NCBI RefSeq assembly: GCF_902499135.1
Contig: NZ_CABVPR010000021.1
Span: 1 to 64,000, forward strand
Length of the DNA: 64,000 nt
Direction of reading: 5' to 3'
Source: Burkholderia dolosa
Lineage (GTDB): Bacteria > Pseudomonadota > Gammaproteobacteria > Burkholderiales > Burkholderiaceae
The position numbers and the translations under genes are program-made. The notes under the pieces are model-generated. The model searched no databases and was not told the DNA's origin. It saw only the letters and a program-made list of their open reading frames with translations. Shown one piece after another: positions 35,748-44,228 of the stretch (position 1 is its first letter; each line of letters starts with the position of its first letter).

Positions 35748-36475
35748 CGCGTTCCCCCGTTGGAGTGCCGCGCATGCTCGCGCCGCGCAGGCCGCCGTTC
35801 GTAGAAGTGCACCGGTTCGTCGACCGGCGCGGGCGTCGCCGCACCGACGAAGCGCACCGCTTCGTCCGCATACGCGGCATCGAGCGCGCGGTAGTCGTCG
35901 GCTGTCGGGCGGGCGGCGCCGACGTCGTCGTGCGCGGCGGCCGGCGCGTCGATCGGCGCGAGGCCCGCCATCGGCAGCAGCGCGCCGACGACGCAGCCGT
36001 AATGACTGCCGCGCTCGGCGAGCTGCGTGGCCAGCGCGCGCAGGATGTCGCCCGTCTCGCCGAGCAGCTCGCGCGCTTGCGGCGCCGGCAGCCGCGACAG
36101 GTATTCGAGGAACACCGGCAAGTAGTCGGGCAGTTCTCCGGCGTTCAGATGGAGCCCGTGCCGCTCGTACATCTGCAGCAGGTCGACCATCGCCTGTCCG
36201 CGGTCGCGCGATTCGCCGTGCACGTGCTCGAACAGGTGCAGCGACGTCGCGCGGCCGCGATCGAACAGCGCGCCGTAGTTTTCCTGCAGCGTCAGCAGGT
36301 CGCGCTCGCGCAGATACGCGAAGAACCGGTCGAGGCCCGCGCGCACCGCCTTCGGCAAGCATGCATGTTCGCGCAGATGCGCGTCGATCGAATCGAGCAC
36401 GTCGACGAGCGACGCGTCCGGATAGTCGAGCAGCACGGACAGCGCCGCATAGGTCGGATCGGGTGCGGTGTTCAT
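35744..36475 (-). CDS. narJ: Nitrate reductase assembly chaperone
   Basis: NarJ/NarW-type chaperone (TorD superfamily), 243 residues, all-helical, starting with the typical ALSVLLDYPD. It binds apo-NarG and enables molybdenum cofactor insertion; it is not part of the final enzyme. FDRGRATSLHLFEHVHGESRDRGQAM is the best-conserved region of the family. It overlaps narH (36472-36475) and narI (35744-35747) by 4 bp each. The C-terminal 40 residues are more variable and rich in Ala/Arg. Confidence 0.93.
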   Translation of the reverse strand: MNTAPDPTYAALSVLLDYPDASLVDVLDSIDAHLREHACLPKAVRAGLDRFFAYLRERDLLTLQENYGALFDRGRATSLHLFEHVHGESRDRGQAMVDLLQMYERHGLHLNAGELPDYLPVFLEYLSRLPAPQARELLGETGDILRALATQLAERGSHYGCVVGALLPMAGLAPIDAPAAAHDDVGAARPTADDYRALDAAYADEAVRFVGAATPAPVDEPVHFYERRPARREHARHSNGGTR

Positions 36476-38001
36476 CGGGATGCCTCGCGAATCGGAATCG
36501 TTTTCGTGCCCTTCTTCGTGCTGAACAGGCTGGCGGTCGAGCGGCCGTCCGAACAGCCGTTGCCGAACGAGAACCCGCACGATGCGCGCAGGTCGTATGC
36601 GTTCTCCGCGTATTCGCGGTGCGTCGTCGGAATCACGAAACGGTCCTCGTAGTTCGCGATCGCGAGATACCGGTACATGTCGTCGACCTGCGCGACCGAC
36701 AGCCCGACCTGGTCGAGCACGCCGCGCGCGTCGATGCCGTCCACGTGGCGCGCGCGCATGAACGCGCGCATCGCGAGCAGCCGTTCGAGCGCGCGCTTCA
36801 CCGGCGCTTCGTCGCCGGCCGTCAGCAGGTTCGCGAGATAGCGCAGCGGAATGCGCAGCGAATCGACGTCCGGCAGGTAGCCGTTCATTCCGAGCGCGCC
36901 GCTGTTCGCGGCCGCGTTGATCGGCGACAGCGGCGGCACGTACCAGACCATCGGCAGCGTCCGGTATTCGGGATGCAGCGGGAACGCGATCTTCCAGTCG
37001 ATCGCCATCTTGTATGTCGGCGACCGGCGCGCGGCGTCGAGCCATGCGGCCGGCACGCCGTCGCGTTCGGCCTGCGCGATCACGGCCGGATCGTTCGGGT
37101 CGAGAAACAGCGACAGCTGCGCTTCGTACAGATCCTTTTCATGCTCGGCGCTCGCGGCTTCGCCGATCCGGTCCGCGTCGTACAGCAGCACGCCGAGATA
37201 GCGGATGCGCCCGACGCAGGTTTCAGAGCACACGGTCGGCTGCCCGGCCTCGATGCGCGGATAGCAGAAGATGCACTTCTCGGCCTTGCCGCTCTGCCAG
37301 TTGTAGTAGATCTTCTTGTACGGGCATCCCGACACGCACATGCGCCAGCCGCGGCACTTGTCCTGGTCGATCAGCACGATGCCGTCTTCCTCGCGCTTGT
37401 AGATCGAGCCCGACGGACACGCGGCGACGCACGCCGGGTTCAGGCAGTGCTCGCACAGGCGCGGCAGATACATCATGAACGTGTGCTCGAACTGCCCGTA
37501 GATCGCCTTCTGCACGTTCTCGAAGTTGTAGTCCTGCGCGCGCTTCTCGAACTCGCCGCCGAGGATCTCCTCCCAGTTCGGCCCCCACTCGATCTTCTCG
37601 AGCCGCTGGCCGCTCACGAGCGAGCGCGGCCGCGCGACCGGCATCGCGCGCGTGTCGCCCGCCTGCTGCAGATGCGCGTAATCGAACGTGAACGGCTCGT
37701 AGTAGTCGTCGATCTCCGGCAAATGCGGGTTCGCGAAGATCTGCGCGAGCAGCCGCCACTTGCCGCCGAGCCGCGGTTCGATGCTGCCGTCCGCGCGCCG
37801 CCGCCAGCCGCCGCGCCAGCGGTCCTGGTTCTCCCAGTCCTTCGGATAGCCAATGCCCGGCTTCGTCTCGACGTTGTTGAACCACGCGTATTCCATCCCT
37901 TCGCGGCTCGTCCACACGTTCTTGCAGGTCACCGAGCACGTGTGGCAACCGATGCACTTGTCGAGGTTCAGCACCATCGCGATCTGTGCGCGTATCTTCA
38001 T
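36472..38001 (-). CDS. narH: Respiratory nitrate reductase beta subunit
   Basis: Iron-sulfur electron-transfer subunit, 509 residues. The four cluster groups are visible: CIGCHTCSVTC (Cys16, 19, 22, 26), CEHCLNPACVAACPSG, CRGWRMCVSGCPYKK with Trp in place of a Cys (the known [3Fe-4S] site), and CIFC with CSETCVGR. It carries electrons from NarI haems to NarG on the cytoplasmic face of the membrane. Its ATGA overlaps the narG stop (37998-38001). Confidence 0.96.
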   Translation of the reverse strand: MKIRAQIAMVLNLDKCIGCHTCSVTCKNVWTSREGMEYAWFNNVETKPGIGYPKDWENQDRWRGGWRRRADGSIEPRLGGKWRLLAQIFANPHLPEIDDYYEPFTFDYAHLQQAGDTRAMPVARPRSLVSGQRLEKIEWGPNWEEILGGEFEKRAQDYNFENVQKAIYGQFEHTFMMYLPRLCEHCLNPACVAACPSGSIYKREEDGIVLIDQDKCRGWRMCVSGCPYKKIYYNWQSGKAEKCIFCYPRIEAGQPTVCSETCVGRIRYLGVLLYDADRIGEAASAEHEKDLYEAQLSLFLDPNDPAVIAQAERDGVPAAWLDAARRSPTYKMAIDWKIAFPLHPEYRTLPMVWYVPPLSPINAAANSGALGMNGYLPDVDSLRIPLRYLANLLTAGDEAPVKRALERLLAMRAFMRARHVDGIDARGVLDQVGLSVAQVDDMYRYLAIANYEDRFVIPTTHREYAENAYDLRASCGFSFGNGCSDGRSTASLFSTKKGTKTIPIREASR

Positions 38002-41000
38002 GACGTTTCTCCGGCGCGGGCTGCGTGCGTGGCGGTTCCGGCTTCTTCGCCGTCGAGCCAGTCGACCCTGTTCATCTTGCGCACGATCAGGAACTCGTCG
38101 CGATTCGAGCCGACCGTGCCGTAGTAGTTGAAGCCGTACGACAGCTGCGCGTAGCCGCCGATCATGTGCGTCGGCTTCAGCGCGATACGCGTGACCGAGT
38201 TGTGAATGCCGCCGCGCGTACCGGTGATTTCGGAGCCCGGCGTATTCACGATCTTTTCCTGCGCGTGGTACATCATCGCCATCCCGGACGGAATCCGCTG
38301 GCTGACGACGGCCCGCGCGCACAACGCGCCGTTCGAGTTGTAGCACTCGATCCAGTCGTTGTCGGCCGCGCCGATCGCCTTCGCGTCGTCTTCCGACATC
38401 CACACGATCGGGCCGCCGCGCGACAGCGTGAGCATCAGCAGGTTGTCCGTGTACGTGCTGTGAATCCCCCACTTCTGATGCGGCGTCAGGAAGTTCAGCA
38501 CGCGTTCGGGGTTGCCGTTCGAGCGCCGGCCGACCATGTGCGCATAGCTGCCGGTGTCGACCGGCGGCTTGTACACGCACAGCGACTCGCCGAACGCGCG
38601 CATCCACGGATGGTCCTGATAAAGCTGCTGACGGCCGGTCAGCGTGCGCCACGGCACGAGCTCGTGCACGTTCACGTAGCCGGCGTTGTACGACACGTGC
38701 TCGGATTCGATCCCGCTCCACGTCGGCGACGAGATGATCTTGCGCGGCTGCGCCTGGATGTCGCGAAAGCGGATCTTCTCGTCCGCGCGCGCGGCGGCCA
38801 GATGCGTATGGTCGATGCCCGTCACGCCGGACAGCGCGCGCCACGCCTTCACCGCGACCTCGCCGTTGGTTTCGGGCGCGAGCGCGAGGATCACCTCGGC
38901 CGCATCGAGCGCCGTGTCGATGCGCGGGCGACCCTGCGCGGCGCCGCCGGCGACCGTGTAGTTGAGTTCGCCGAGCAGCTTCACTTCGTCCTTCGTGTCC
39001 CAGCCGATGCCCTTGCCCGCATTGCCGAGCGTATCCATCAGCGGGCCGAGCGACGTGAAGCGCGCGTACGTGTTCGGGTAATCGCGCTCGACGACGGTCA
39101 CCGCCGGCATCGTGCGGCCGGGCACCGGTTCGCATTCGCCGCGCTTCCAGTCGCGCACGTCGAACGGCTGCGCGAGTTCGCCGGGCGTGTCGTGCGCGAT
39201 CGGCGCGAGCACCACGTCGCGCTCGACGCCGAGATGCCCGTCGCACAGCTCGGAGAAGCGCTTCGCGATGCCCTTGAAGATTTCCCAGTCGCTCTTCGAT
39301 TCCCACGCGGGATCGACGGCCGCCGACAGCGGATGGATGAACGGATGCATGTCGGACGTGTTCATGTCGTCCTTCTCGTACCACGTCGCCGTCGGCAGCA
39401 CGACGTCCGAATACATGCACGTGGTCGACATCCGGAAGTCGAGCGTGACGAGCAGGTCGAGCTTGCCGCGCGGCGCGTCGTCGTGCCACGCGACTTCCTC
39501 GGGGCGCGCGCCGCCGGTGGCGCCGAGATCGTCGCCCTGCACGCCGTGCGTCGTGCCGAGCAGATGCTTCAGGAAATACTCGTGTCCCTTGCCCGACGAG
39601 CCGAGCAGGTTCGAGCGCCACACGAACAGGTTGCGCGGGAAGTTTTCGGGCGCATCCGGATCTTCGCTCGCCATGCGCAGCGTGCCGGACTTCAGCTGCT
39701 GTGCGACGTCGGCACCCGCGCGCGCAGGGTCAGCGAGCTGCGCGCCGACCTGCAGCGGATTGCGCGCGAGCTGCGGCGCGGACGGCAGCCAGCCCATCCG
39801 TTCCGCGCGCACGTTGTAGTCGATCGGCGAGCCGTGAAATTGCGCGGCATCCGCAAGCGGCGACAGCAGCGCGCTCGGGTCCATCGGGTCGTAGCGCCAC
39901 TGGTCGGTATGCGCGTAGAAGAACGACGTCGCGTTCATCTGGCGCGGCGGGCGATTCCAGTCGAGCGCGAACGCGAGCGCGGTCCAGCCCGTTTGCGGAC
40001 GCAGCTTCTCCTGGCCCACGTAATGCGACCAGCCGCCGCCCGGCTTGCCGATGCAGCCGCACATGATCAGCATGTTGATGATCGCGCGGTACGACATGTC
40101 CATGTGGAACCAGTGGTTGATCCCCGCGCCGACGATCACCATCGACTTGCCTTGCGTGTCGTGCGCGTTCTCCGCGAACTGCCGCGCGACCGAGATCACG
40201 TCCGCGCGCTTCACGCCGGTGATCGCCTCCTGCCACGCCGGCGTGTACGGAACATCGTCGTCGTAGCTCGCGGCCACGTCGCGCCCGCCGAGTCCCTGAT
40301 CGACCCCGTAGTTCGCGACGAACAGGTCGTACACGGTCGCCACCAGCATCTCGCCGCCGCGCGTCGCGACGCGCCGCACGCCGATCCGGCGCGACAGCGT
40401 CGAGCCGTGCGCGGTCGAGTTGAAGTGCGCGTGCGGCTGGTTGCCGAAGTACGGGAACAGCACGTCGACCACGTCGTCGTGCTCGGCCGCGCACGACAGC
40501 CGCGGCGACAGCGCCGCCCCTTTCGACGTCTCGCCGCGCAGGTTCCACTTGCCGTTGTCCGCGTTGTCCCCGTCGGCCTGCTGCGCCCAGCGAAAGCCGA
40601 TCGATCCGACCGGCACGACGAATTCGCCGGTCGCATCGTCGATCATCACGGTCTTCCATTCCGGGCGCGCGGCCTCGCCGAGCGCGTCGTCGAAATCGGA
40701 CGCGCGCACGAGCCGCTCGGGCACGTAGCCGTCGCCGTGCGGCACGAGGCGCACGACGCACGGCATGTCGGTATAGCGCTTGCAGTAGTCGATGAAGTAG
40801 TCGCTCTTGCCGGCCGCGCCTGAGCCGGCCACACCGATGCCGGCCGCGCCTATGCCGGCCGCATGAAATTCCTTCAGGATCACGTGGCCCATCGCGAGCG
40901 CGAGCGCCGCATCGGTGCCCTGCTTCGGGTGCAGCCACAGATCGCCGAACTTCGCGCCTTCCGAGTAGTCGGGAAACACCGACACGACCTTCGTGCCGCG

Positions 41001-41816
41001 ATAGCGCGCCTCGACGAGAAAGTGCGCGTCCGGCGTGCGCGTCTGCGGGACGTTGGAGCCCCACATCATGATGAACGTCGAGTTGTACCAGTCGGCCGAT
41101 TCGGGCACGTCGGTCTGCTCGCCCCACGTCTGCGGCGACGCTGGCGGCAGGTCGCAATACCAGTCGTAGAAGCTCAGGCACACGCCGCCGATCAGCGACA
41201 GGTAGCGCGAGCCGGCCGCATACGACACCATCGACATCGCCGGAATCGGCGAGAAGCCGACCACGCGATCGGGGCCGTGCCGCTCGACCGTGTGGACGTT
41301 TGCGGCCGCAACGATCTCGTCGACTTCGTCCCAGCTCGCACGCACGAAGCCGCCGAGCCCGCGCCGGCTCTGATACGAACGGCGCGCTTCATCGTCGTCG
41401 ACGATCGAGCGCCACGCATCGACCGGCGCGAGCGTGCGACGCCGTTCGCGCCACAGCTTCACGAGCGCGCTGCGCACGAGCGGATGCTTCAGGCGATTCG
41501 CGCTGTACAGATACCACGAGTACGACGCGCCGCGCGAGCAGCCGCGCGGCTCGTGATTCGGCATGTCGGGGCGTGTGCGCGGATAGTCGGTCTGCTGCGT
41601 CTCCCACGTGACGATCCCGCCTTTCACGTAGACCTTCCACGAGCACGAACCCGTGCAGTTCACGCCATGCGTCGAGCGGACGATCTTGTCATGCTGCCAG
41701 CGCAGCCGGTAGCCGTCCTCCCACTTTCTGTCCTCGTCCGTGACGGCGCCGTGACCGTCGGAAAAGCGCGGCCTCGTTGTCGTGAAATAACGCAATCTAT
41801 CCAGAAAATGGCTCAT
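37998..41816 (-). CDS. narG: Respiratory nitrate reductase alpha subunit
   Basis: Catalytic molybdenum subunit, 1272 residues, full length. The FS0 cluster ligands His50, Cys54, Cys58 and Cys93 are in the same positions as in E. coli NarG, and GSNVPQTRTPDAHF lies in the bis-MGD domain. Reduces nitrate to nitrite in the cytoplasm with electrons from NarH. Odd: at about residues 317-336 there is an insertion of AGIGA/AGIGV/AGSGA/AGKSD units encoded by a 15-bp tandem repeat, where relatives have a short loop before SDYFIDYCKRYTDMP. First gene of narGHJI-parvulin-narK; an FNR-type box lies about 140 bp upstream. Confidence 0.97.
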   Translation of the reverse strand: MSHFLDRLRYFTTTRPRFSDGHGAVTDEDRKWEDGYRLRWQHDKIVRSTHGVNCTGSCSWKVYVKGGIVTWETQQTDYPRTRPDMPNHEPRGCSRGASYSWYLYSANRLKHPLVRSALVKLWRERRRTLAPVDAWRSIVDDDEARRSYQSRRGLGGFVRASWDEVDEIVAAANVHTVERHGPDRVVGFSPIPAMSMVSYAAGSRYLSLIGGVCLSFYDWYCDLPPASPQTWGEQTDVPESADWYNSTFIMMWGSNVPQTRTPDAHFLVEARYRGTKVVSVFPDYSEGAKFGDLWLHPKQGTDAALALAMGHVILKEFHAAGIGAAGIGVAGSGAAGKSDYFIDYCKRYTDMPCVVRLVPHGDGYVPERLVRASDFDDALGEAARPEWKTVMIDDATGEFVVPVGSIGFRWAQQADGDNADNGKWNLRGETSKGAALSPRLSCAAEHDDVVDVLFPYFGNQPHAHFNSTAHGSTLSRRIGVRRVATRGGEMLVATVYDLFVANYGVDQGLGGRDVAASYDDDVPYTPAWQEAITGVKRADVISVARQFAENAHDTQGKSMVIVGAGINHWFHMDMSYRAIINMLIMCGCIGKPGGGWSHYVGQEKLRPQTGWTALAFALDWNRPPRQMNATSFFYAHTDQWRYDPMDPSALLSPLADAAQFHGSPIDYNVRAERMGWLPSAPQLARNPLQVGAQLADPARAGADVAQQLKSGTLRMASEDPDAPENFPRNLFVWRSNLLGSSGKGHEYFLKHLLGTTHGVQGDDLGATGGARPEEVAWHDDAPRGKLDLLVTLDFRMSTTCMYSDVVLPTATWYEKDDMNTSDMHPFIHPLSAAVDPAWESKSDWEIFKGIAKRFSELCDGHLGVERDVVLAPIAHDTPGELAQPFDVRDWKRGECEPVPGRTMPAVTVVERDYPNTYARFTSLGPLMDTLGNAGKGIGWDTKDEVKLLGELNYTVAGGAAQGRPRIDTALDAAEVILALAPETNGEVAVKAWRALSGVTGIDHTHLAAARADEKIRFRDIQAQPRKIISSPTWSGIESEHVSYNAGYVNVHELVPWRTLTGRQQLYQDHPWMRAFGESLCVYKPPVDTGSYAHMVGRRSNGNPERVLNFLTPHQKWGIHSTYTDNLLMLTLSRGGPIVWMSEDDAKAIGAADNDWIECYNSNGALCARAVVSQRIPSGMAMMYHAQEKIVNTPGSEITGTRGGIHNSVTRIALKPTHMIGGYAQLSYGFNYYGTVGSNRDEFLIVRKMNRVDWLDGEEAGTATHAARAGETS
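40809..40868 (-). repeat. 15-bp tandem repeat inside narG
   Basis: Four consecutive 15-bp units on the plus strand, each beginning GCCGGCC (starts at 40809, 40824, 40839, 40854; the last is degenerate). In narG they encode five-residue units A-G-x-G-(A/V). The unit length is a multiple of three, so copy-number change would keep the frame. Confidence 0.85.
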
Positions 41817-42326
41817 GGGGATCTCGTTTTTTCGGTCTGGGGCGGACCCTGGTTATTCAAGGAGTCGAATCGGTTTGTAAAGCACGGCTATTTGCCGTTG
41901 CGTGCTTTTCGACCGTATCGAGTCGATTGTCTTTCCGATCGACGTATCACGAGTTGATACAAATCACGATATCGTTCTTCGCGTCGTAATAATTCAAGAA
42001 ATGGGGCGAGCGTTCCGCGGACGGGAATCGCCGGCGCGACGCGGCGCCGACCATATCGGCCGGGCGGAGGATTTCCGGATATAGCGGGAAAATGCTGCCG
42101 AAAACGATCGCGACGTTGGCGAATATTCGGTCGTTATGCGGCGCGCATGCGAATGCGCAAAGAAGCCGCCGCGATCATGCAATGCGGCTCCTTCTTGCAG
42201 GAATGGGAAAATCCCGTTGAAAGCGTTTTATTCGTGGCAAAACCGTCGAATCGCAAAAGCGAATATCGCGCAGCTCGACGCGCGCGCGTCGAATGCGCGA
42301 TTCGGACGATAAGTCGTCGCGCGGAC
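41817..42326 (-). promoter_or_regulatory. narG upstream region with FNR-type box
   Basis: About 510 bp between the universal stress gene and narG. At 41954-41967 it contains TTGATACAAATCAC, nine of ten conserved positions of the FNR/ANR/DNR consensus TTGAT-N4-ATCAA, centred about 144 bp before the narG start. Anaerobic activation is inferred. The region is markedly AT-richer than its surroundings. No clear NarL heptamers were identified. Confidence 0.7.
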
Positions 42327-42806
42327 TTACGCTGCCGCGGCAGTTTCCGGAGCCGCCGCGTCGTCGCCGCGAATCATCAGCACCGGGCAACGCGCACCCC
42401 GCAGGAACCGTTCGGCGACGCTGCCGAGCAGCACGCGTCGAAGCCCGCGTCGCCCATGCGTGCCGACTACCGCGAGATCGATGCGATGCTCGTCCACGTA
42501 ACGCTGCAGGCGTTCCGCGATGTCTTCGCCGACGCTTTCGGTTTCGACGAGTTCGGCATCGCCGCTCACACCCGCCTGCGCGATCGCGCGCTCCGCGTCG
42601 CGCAGCACCTTGATGCCGTCGCTGCGGATTTCGTCGATCAGCGCATGCGGATCGAAACGGCCCGCATAGGTAAACAGCGGCGACTTGTCGACCACATAAA
42701 CGACGCTGACGTGCGCGCCGCTTGCGCGCGCCACCTTCAACGCTTCGGCCAGCGCCTGCTTCGACGACGCACTGCCGTCGACGGCCACCATGATGTTCTC
42801 GTACAT
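42327..42806 (-). CDS. Universal stress protein
   Basis: UspA-family protein of 159 residues with the opening MYENIMVAVDGSASSKQALA and the ATP-binding signature in VVGTHGRRGLRRVLLGSVAERF (G-x2-G-x9-GS). It is cytoplasmic and probably dimeric, binding ATP. In many beta- and gamma-proteobacteria Usp genes are part of the anaerobic regulon; here it sits upstream of narG on the same strand and has its own FNR-type box at 42889-42902, which fits that pattern. The C-terminus is Ala-rich (DDAAAPETAAAA). Confidence 0.92.
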   Translation of the reverse strand: MYENIMVAVDGSASSKQALAEALKVARASGAHVSVVYVVDKSPLFTYAGRFDPHALIDEIRSDGIKVLRDAERAIAQAGVSGDAELVETESVGEDIAERLQRYVDEHRIDLAVVGTHGRRGLRRVLLGSVAERFLRGARCPVLMIRGDDAAAPETAAAA

Positions 42807-42888
42807 ATCGACCTCGCTCGCGTGAACTGCCGCACGCTGCGGTGCGCGCGGCCATGTCACCATCATCGGCGCACGGCGGGTGCCGACG

Positions 42889-42902
42889 TTGACGGCGATC
42901 AA
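42889..42902 (-). promoter_or_regulatory. FNR-type box upstream of universal stress gene
   Basis: TTGACGGCGATCAA matches nine of ten conserved positions of TTGAT-N4-ATCAA, centred about 90 bp before the Usp start. The 300-bp gap (42807-43107) to the divergent hydratase gene shows no other signal. Confidence 0.6.
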
Positions 42903-43107
42903 GCACCGCCGGTGCGCGCCCGTGCGGCAAACCGACACGCGGCGGCAATCGGTGCGTTCGCCGAGCGCGCACGAACCGGCACGGCCGGCGCCGCACCGCG
43001 CGCGGCGGCGGGCCGCGCAGCGACTGCGCCGAAGGCGCTATCATCAAACCTTCAACCTTCGTCCGGCCCCTTTTTTGCCGGGCTCATCTTCAACTTGCTC
43101 AACCGAC

Positions 43108-43872
43108 ATGACAACGACTACCGAACGCGTGGACGGCGCCGCCCAGCATCTCGTCGCCGCCCGCCATGCCGGCGTGCCCGGCCCGCTGCTGCCCGATGCA
43201 TTCCGCCCCGAGGACGTCGACACGGCACTGGCGATCCAGCATCGCGTTGCCGACCTGCTCGGCGAAGCCGTCGGCGGATGGAAATGCGCATCGCCGCCGC
43301 CCGACCGCGTGATCGTCGCGCCGATCTTCGCGTCGACGATTCGCGAAGCCGGCGACGCGTACCGCGTCGCCGGCGACACGCCGATCGCGCGGATCGAACC
43401 GGAAATCGCCTTCGTGCTCGACCGCGATCTGCCCGCACGCGCGCAGCCGTACGACGAGAACGACGTGCGCGACGCGATTCGCGAGGTGCGTCTCGTACTC
43501 GAAGTGCTCGGTTGCCGCTATGCGGAGCCGGCACGCGCGTCGAAATTCGAGCTGCTCGCCGACGGCCAGTTCAATCAGGGGCTGTGCGTCGGCCCCGTCG
43601 TGCCGGACGGCGTGCGCGCGCCGCTCGCCGGGTTCGCACTGTCGTTCGACGGCGCGCTGAACCGCACGATCGACGGCCTTCATCCGGACGGCGATCCGCT
43701 GAAGCCGCTGGTATGGCTCGTCAATTTCCTCGCGTCGCGCGGCGATGCGGCGCGCGCCGGCCAGATCGTGACGACCGGTTCGTACGCGGGCGTGATCGAC
43801 GTGCCGCTCGGCGACGTGCTGACCGTGCGGTTCGGCGATCTCGGCAGCCTGTCGGTGACGCTGACCGCGTAA
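43108..43872 (+). CDS. 2-keto-4-pentenoate hydratase-like protein
   Basis: A 254-residue fumarylacetoacetate hydrolase-superfamily protein of the MhpD/hydratase type. Landmarks are GGWKCASPPPDRVIVAPIF, the metal-binding acidic pair in IEPEIAFVLDRDL, and the C-terminal VTTGSYAGVIDVPLGD, where the family has TGS/T. Such enzymes hydrate 2-hydroxypenta-2,4-dienoates in aromatic meta-cleavage. No ring-cleavage genes adjoin, so the substrate is open. The gene is divergent from usp and monocistronic by context. Confidence 0.88.
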   Translation: MTTTTERVDGAAQHLVAARHAGVPGPLLPDAFRPEDVDTALAIQHRVADLLGEAVGGWKCASPPPDRVIVAPIFASTIREAGDAYRVAGDTPIARIEPEIAFVLDRDLPARAQPYDENDVRDAIREVRLVLEVLGCRYAEPARASKFELLADGQFNQGLCVGPVVPDGVRAPLAGFALSFDGALNRTIDGLHPDGDPLKPLVWLVNFLASRGDAARAGQIVTTGSYAGVIDVPLGDVLTVRFGDLGSLSVTLTA

Positions 43873-44228
43873 GAAGTCGCGGCGTGCGGCGCGAGAGCCA
43901 CATGCCGCGTCGGAATTCCGCCGGCGGAGCGCCACACGCGGCGCGCGGTGCGCGGTGCACGGGCGCGGCGCCGCCGCGCCGCTTCGCCGCAGACCGGCCA
44001 GACCGTGCGCAACGTCGTTGTCCCGCTCCTGCGATCCGTAACCGCCACGACACAACGATTTCGGCGGCATCGCACCTGCCGCTCGGCGATCACGGCGGCG
44101 ACATCCCAGCGCCGAATGCGCGATTCCCGCGCGGCACACCGTACCGCACGCAAGCCGCAGTCGAGCTTGCGTGATAACGTTGCACATCGCGCGGTTCGAG
44201 CGCTTCATCGCTTTCCCCGATCTCTGCC
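43873..44228. other. Intergenic region, no feature recognised
   Basis: 356 bp between two rightward genes. Short open frames only; no terminator with a T run and no promoter of good quality were found. Confidence 0.4.

Noticed and set aside
40809-40868. Tandem repeat as CRISPR or regulatory array
   Set aside because: Units are 15 bp without spacers and lie within the narG reading frame.
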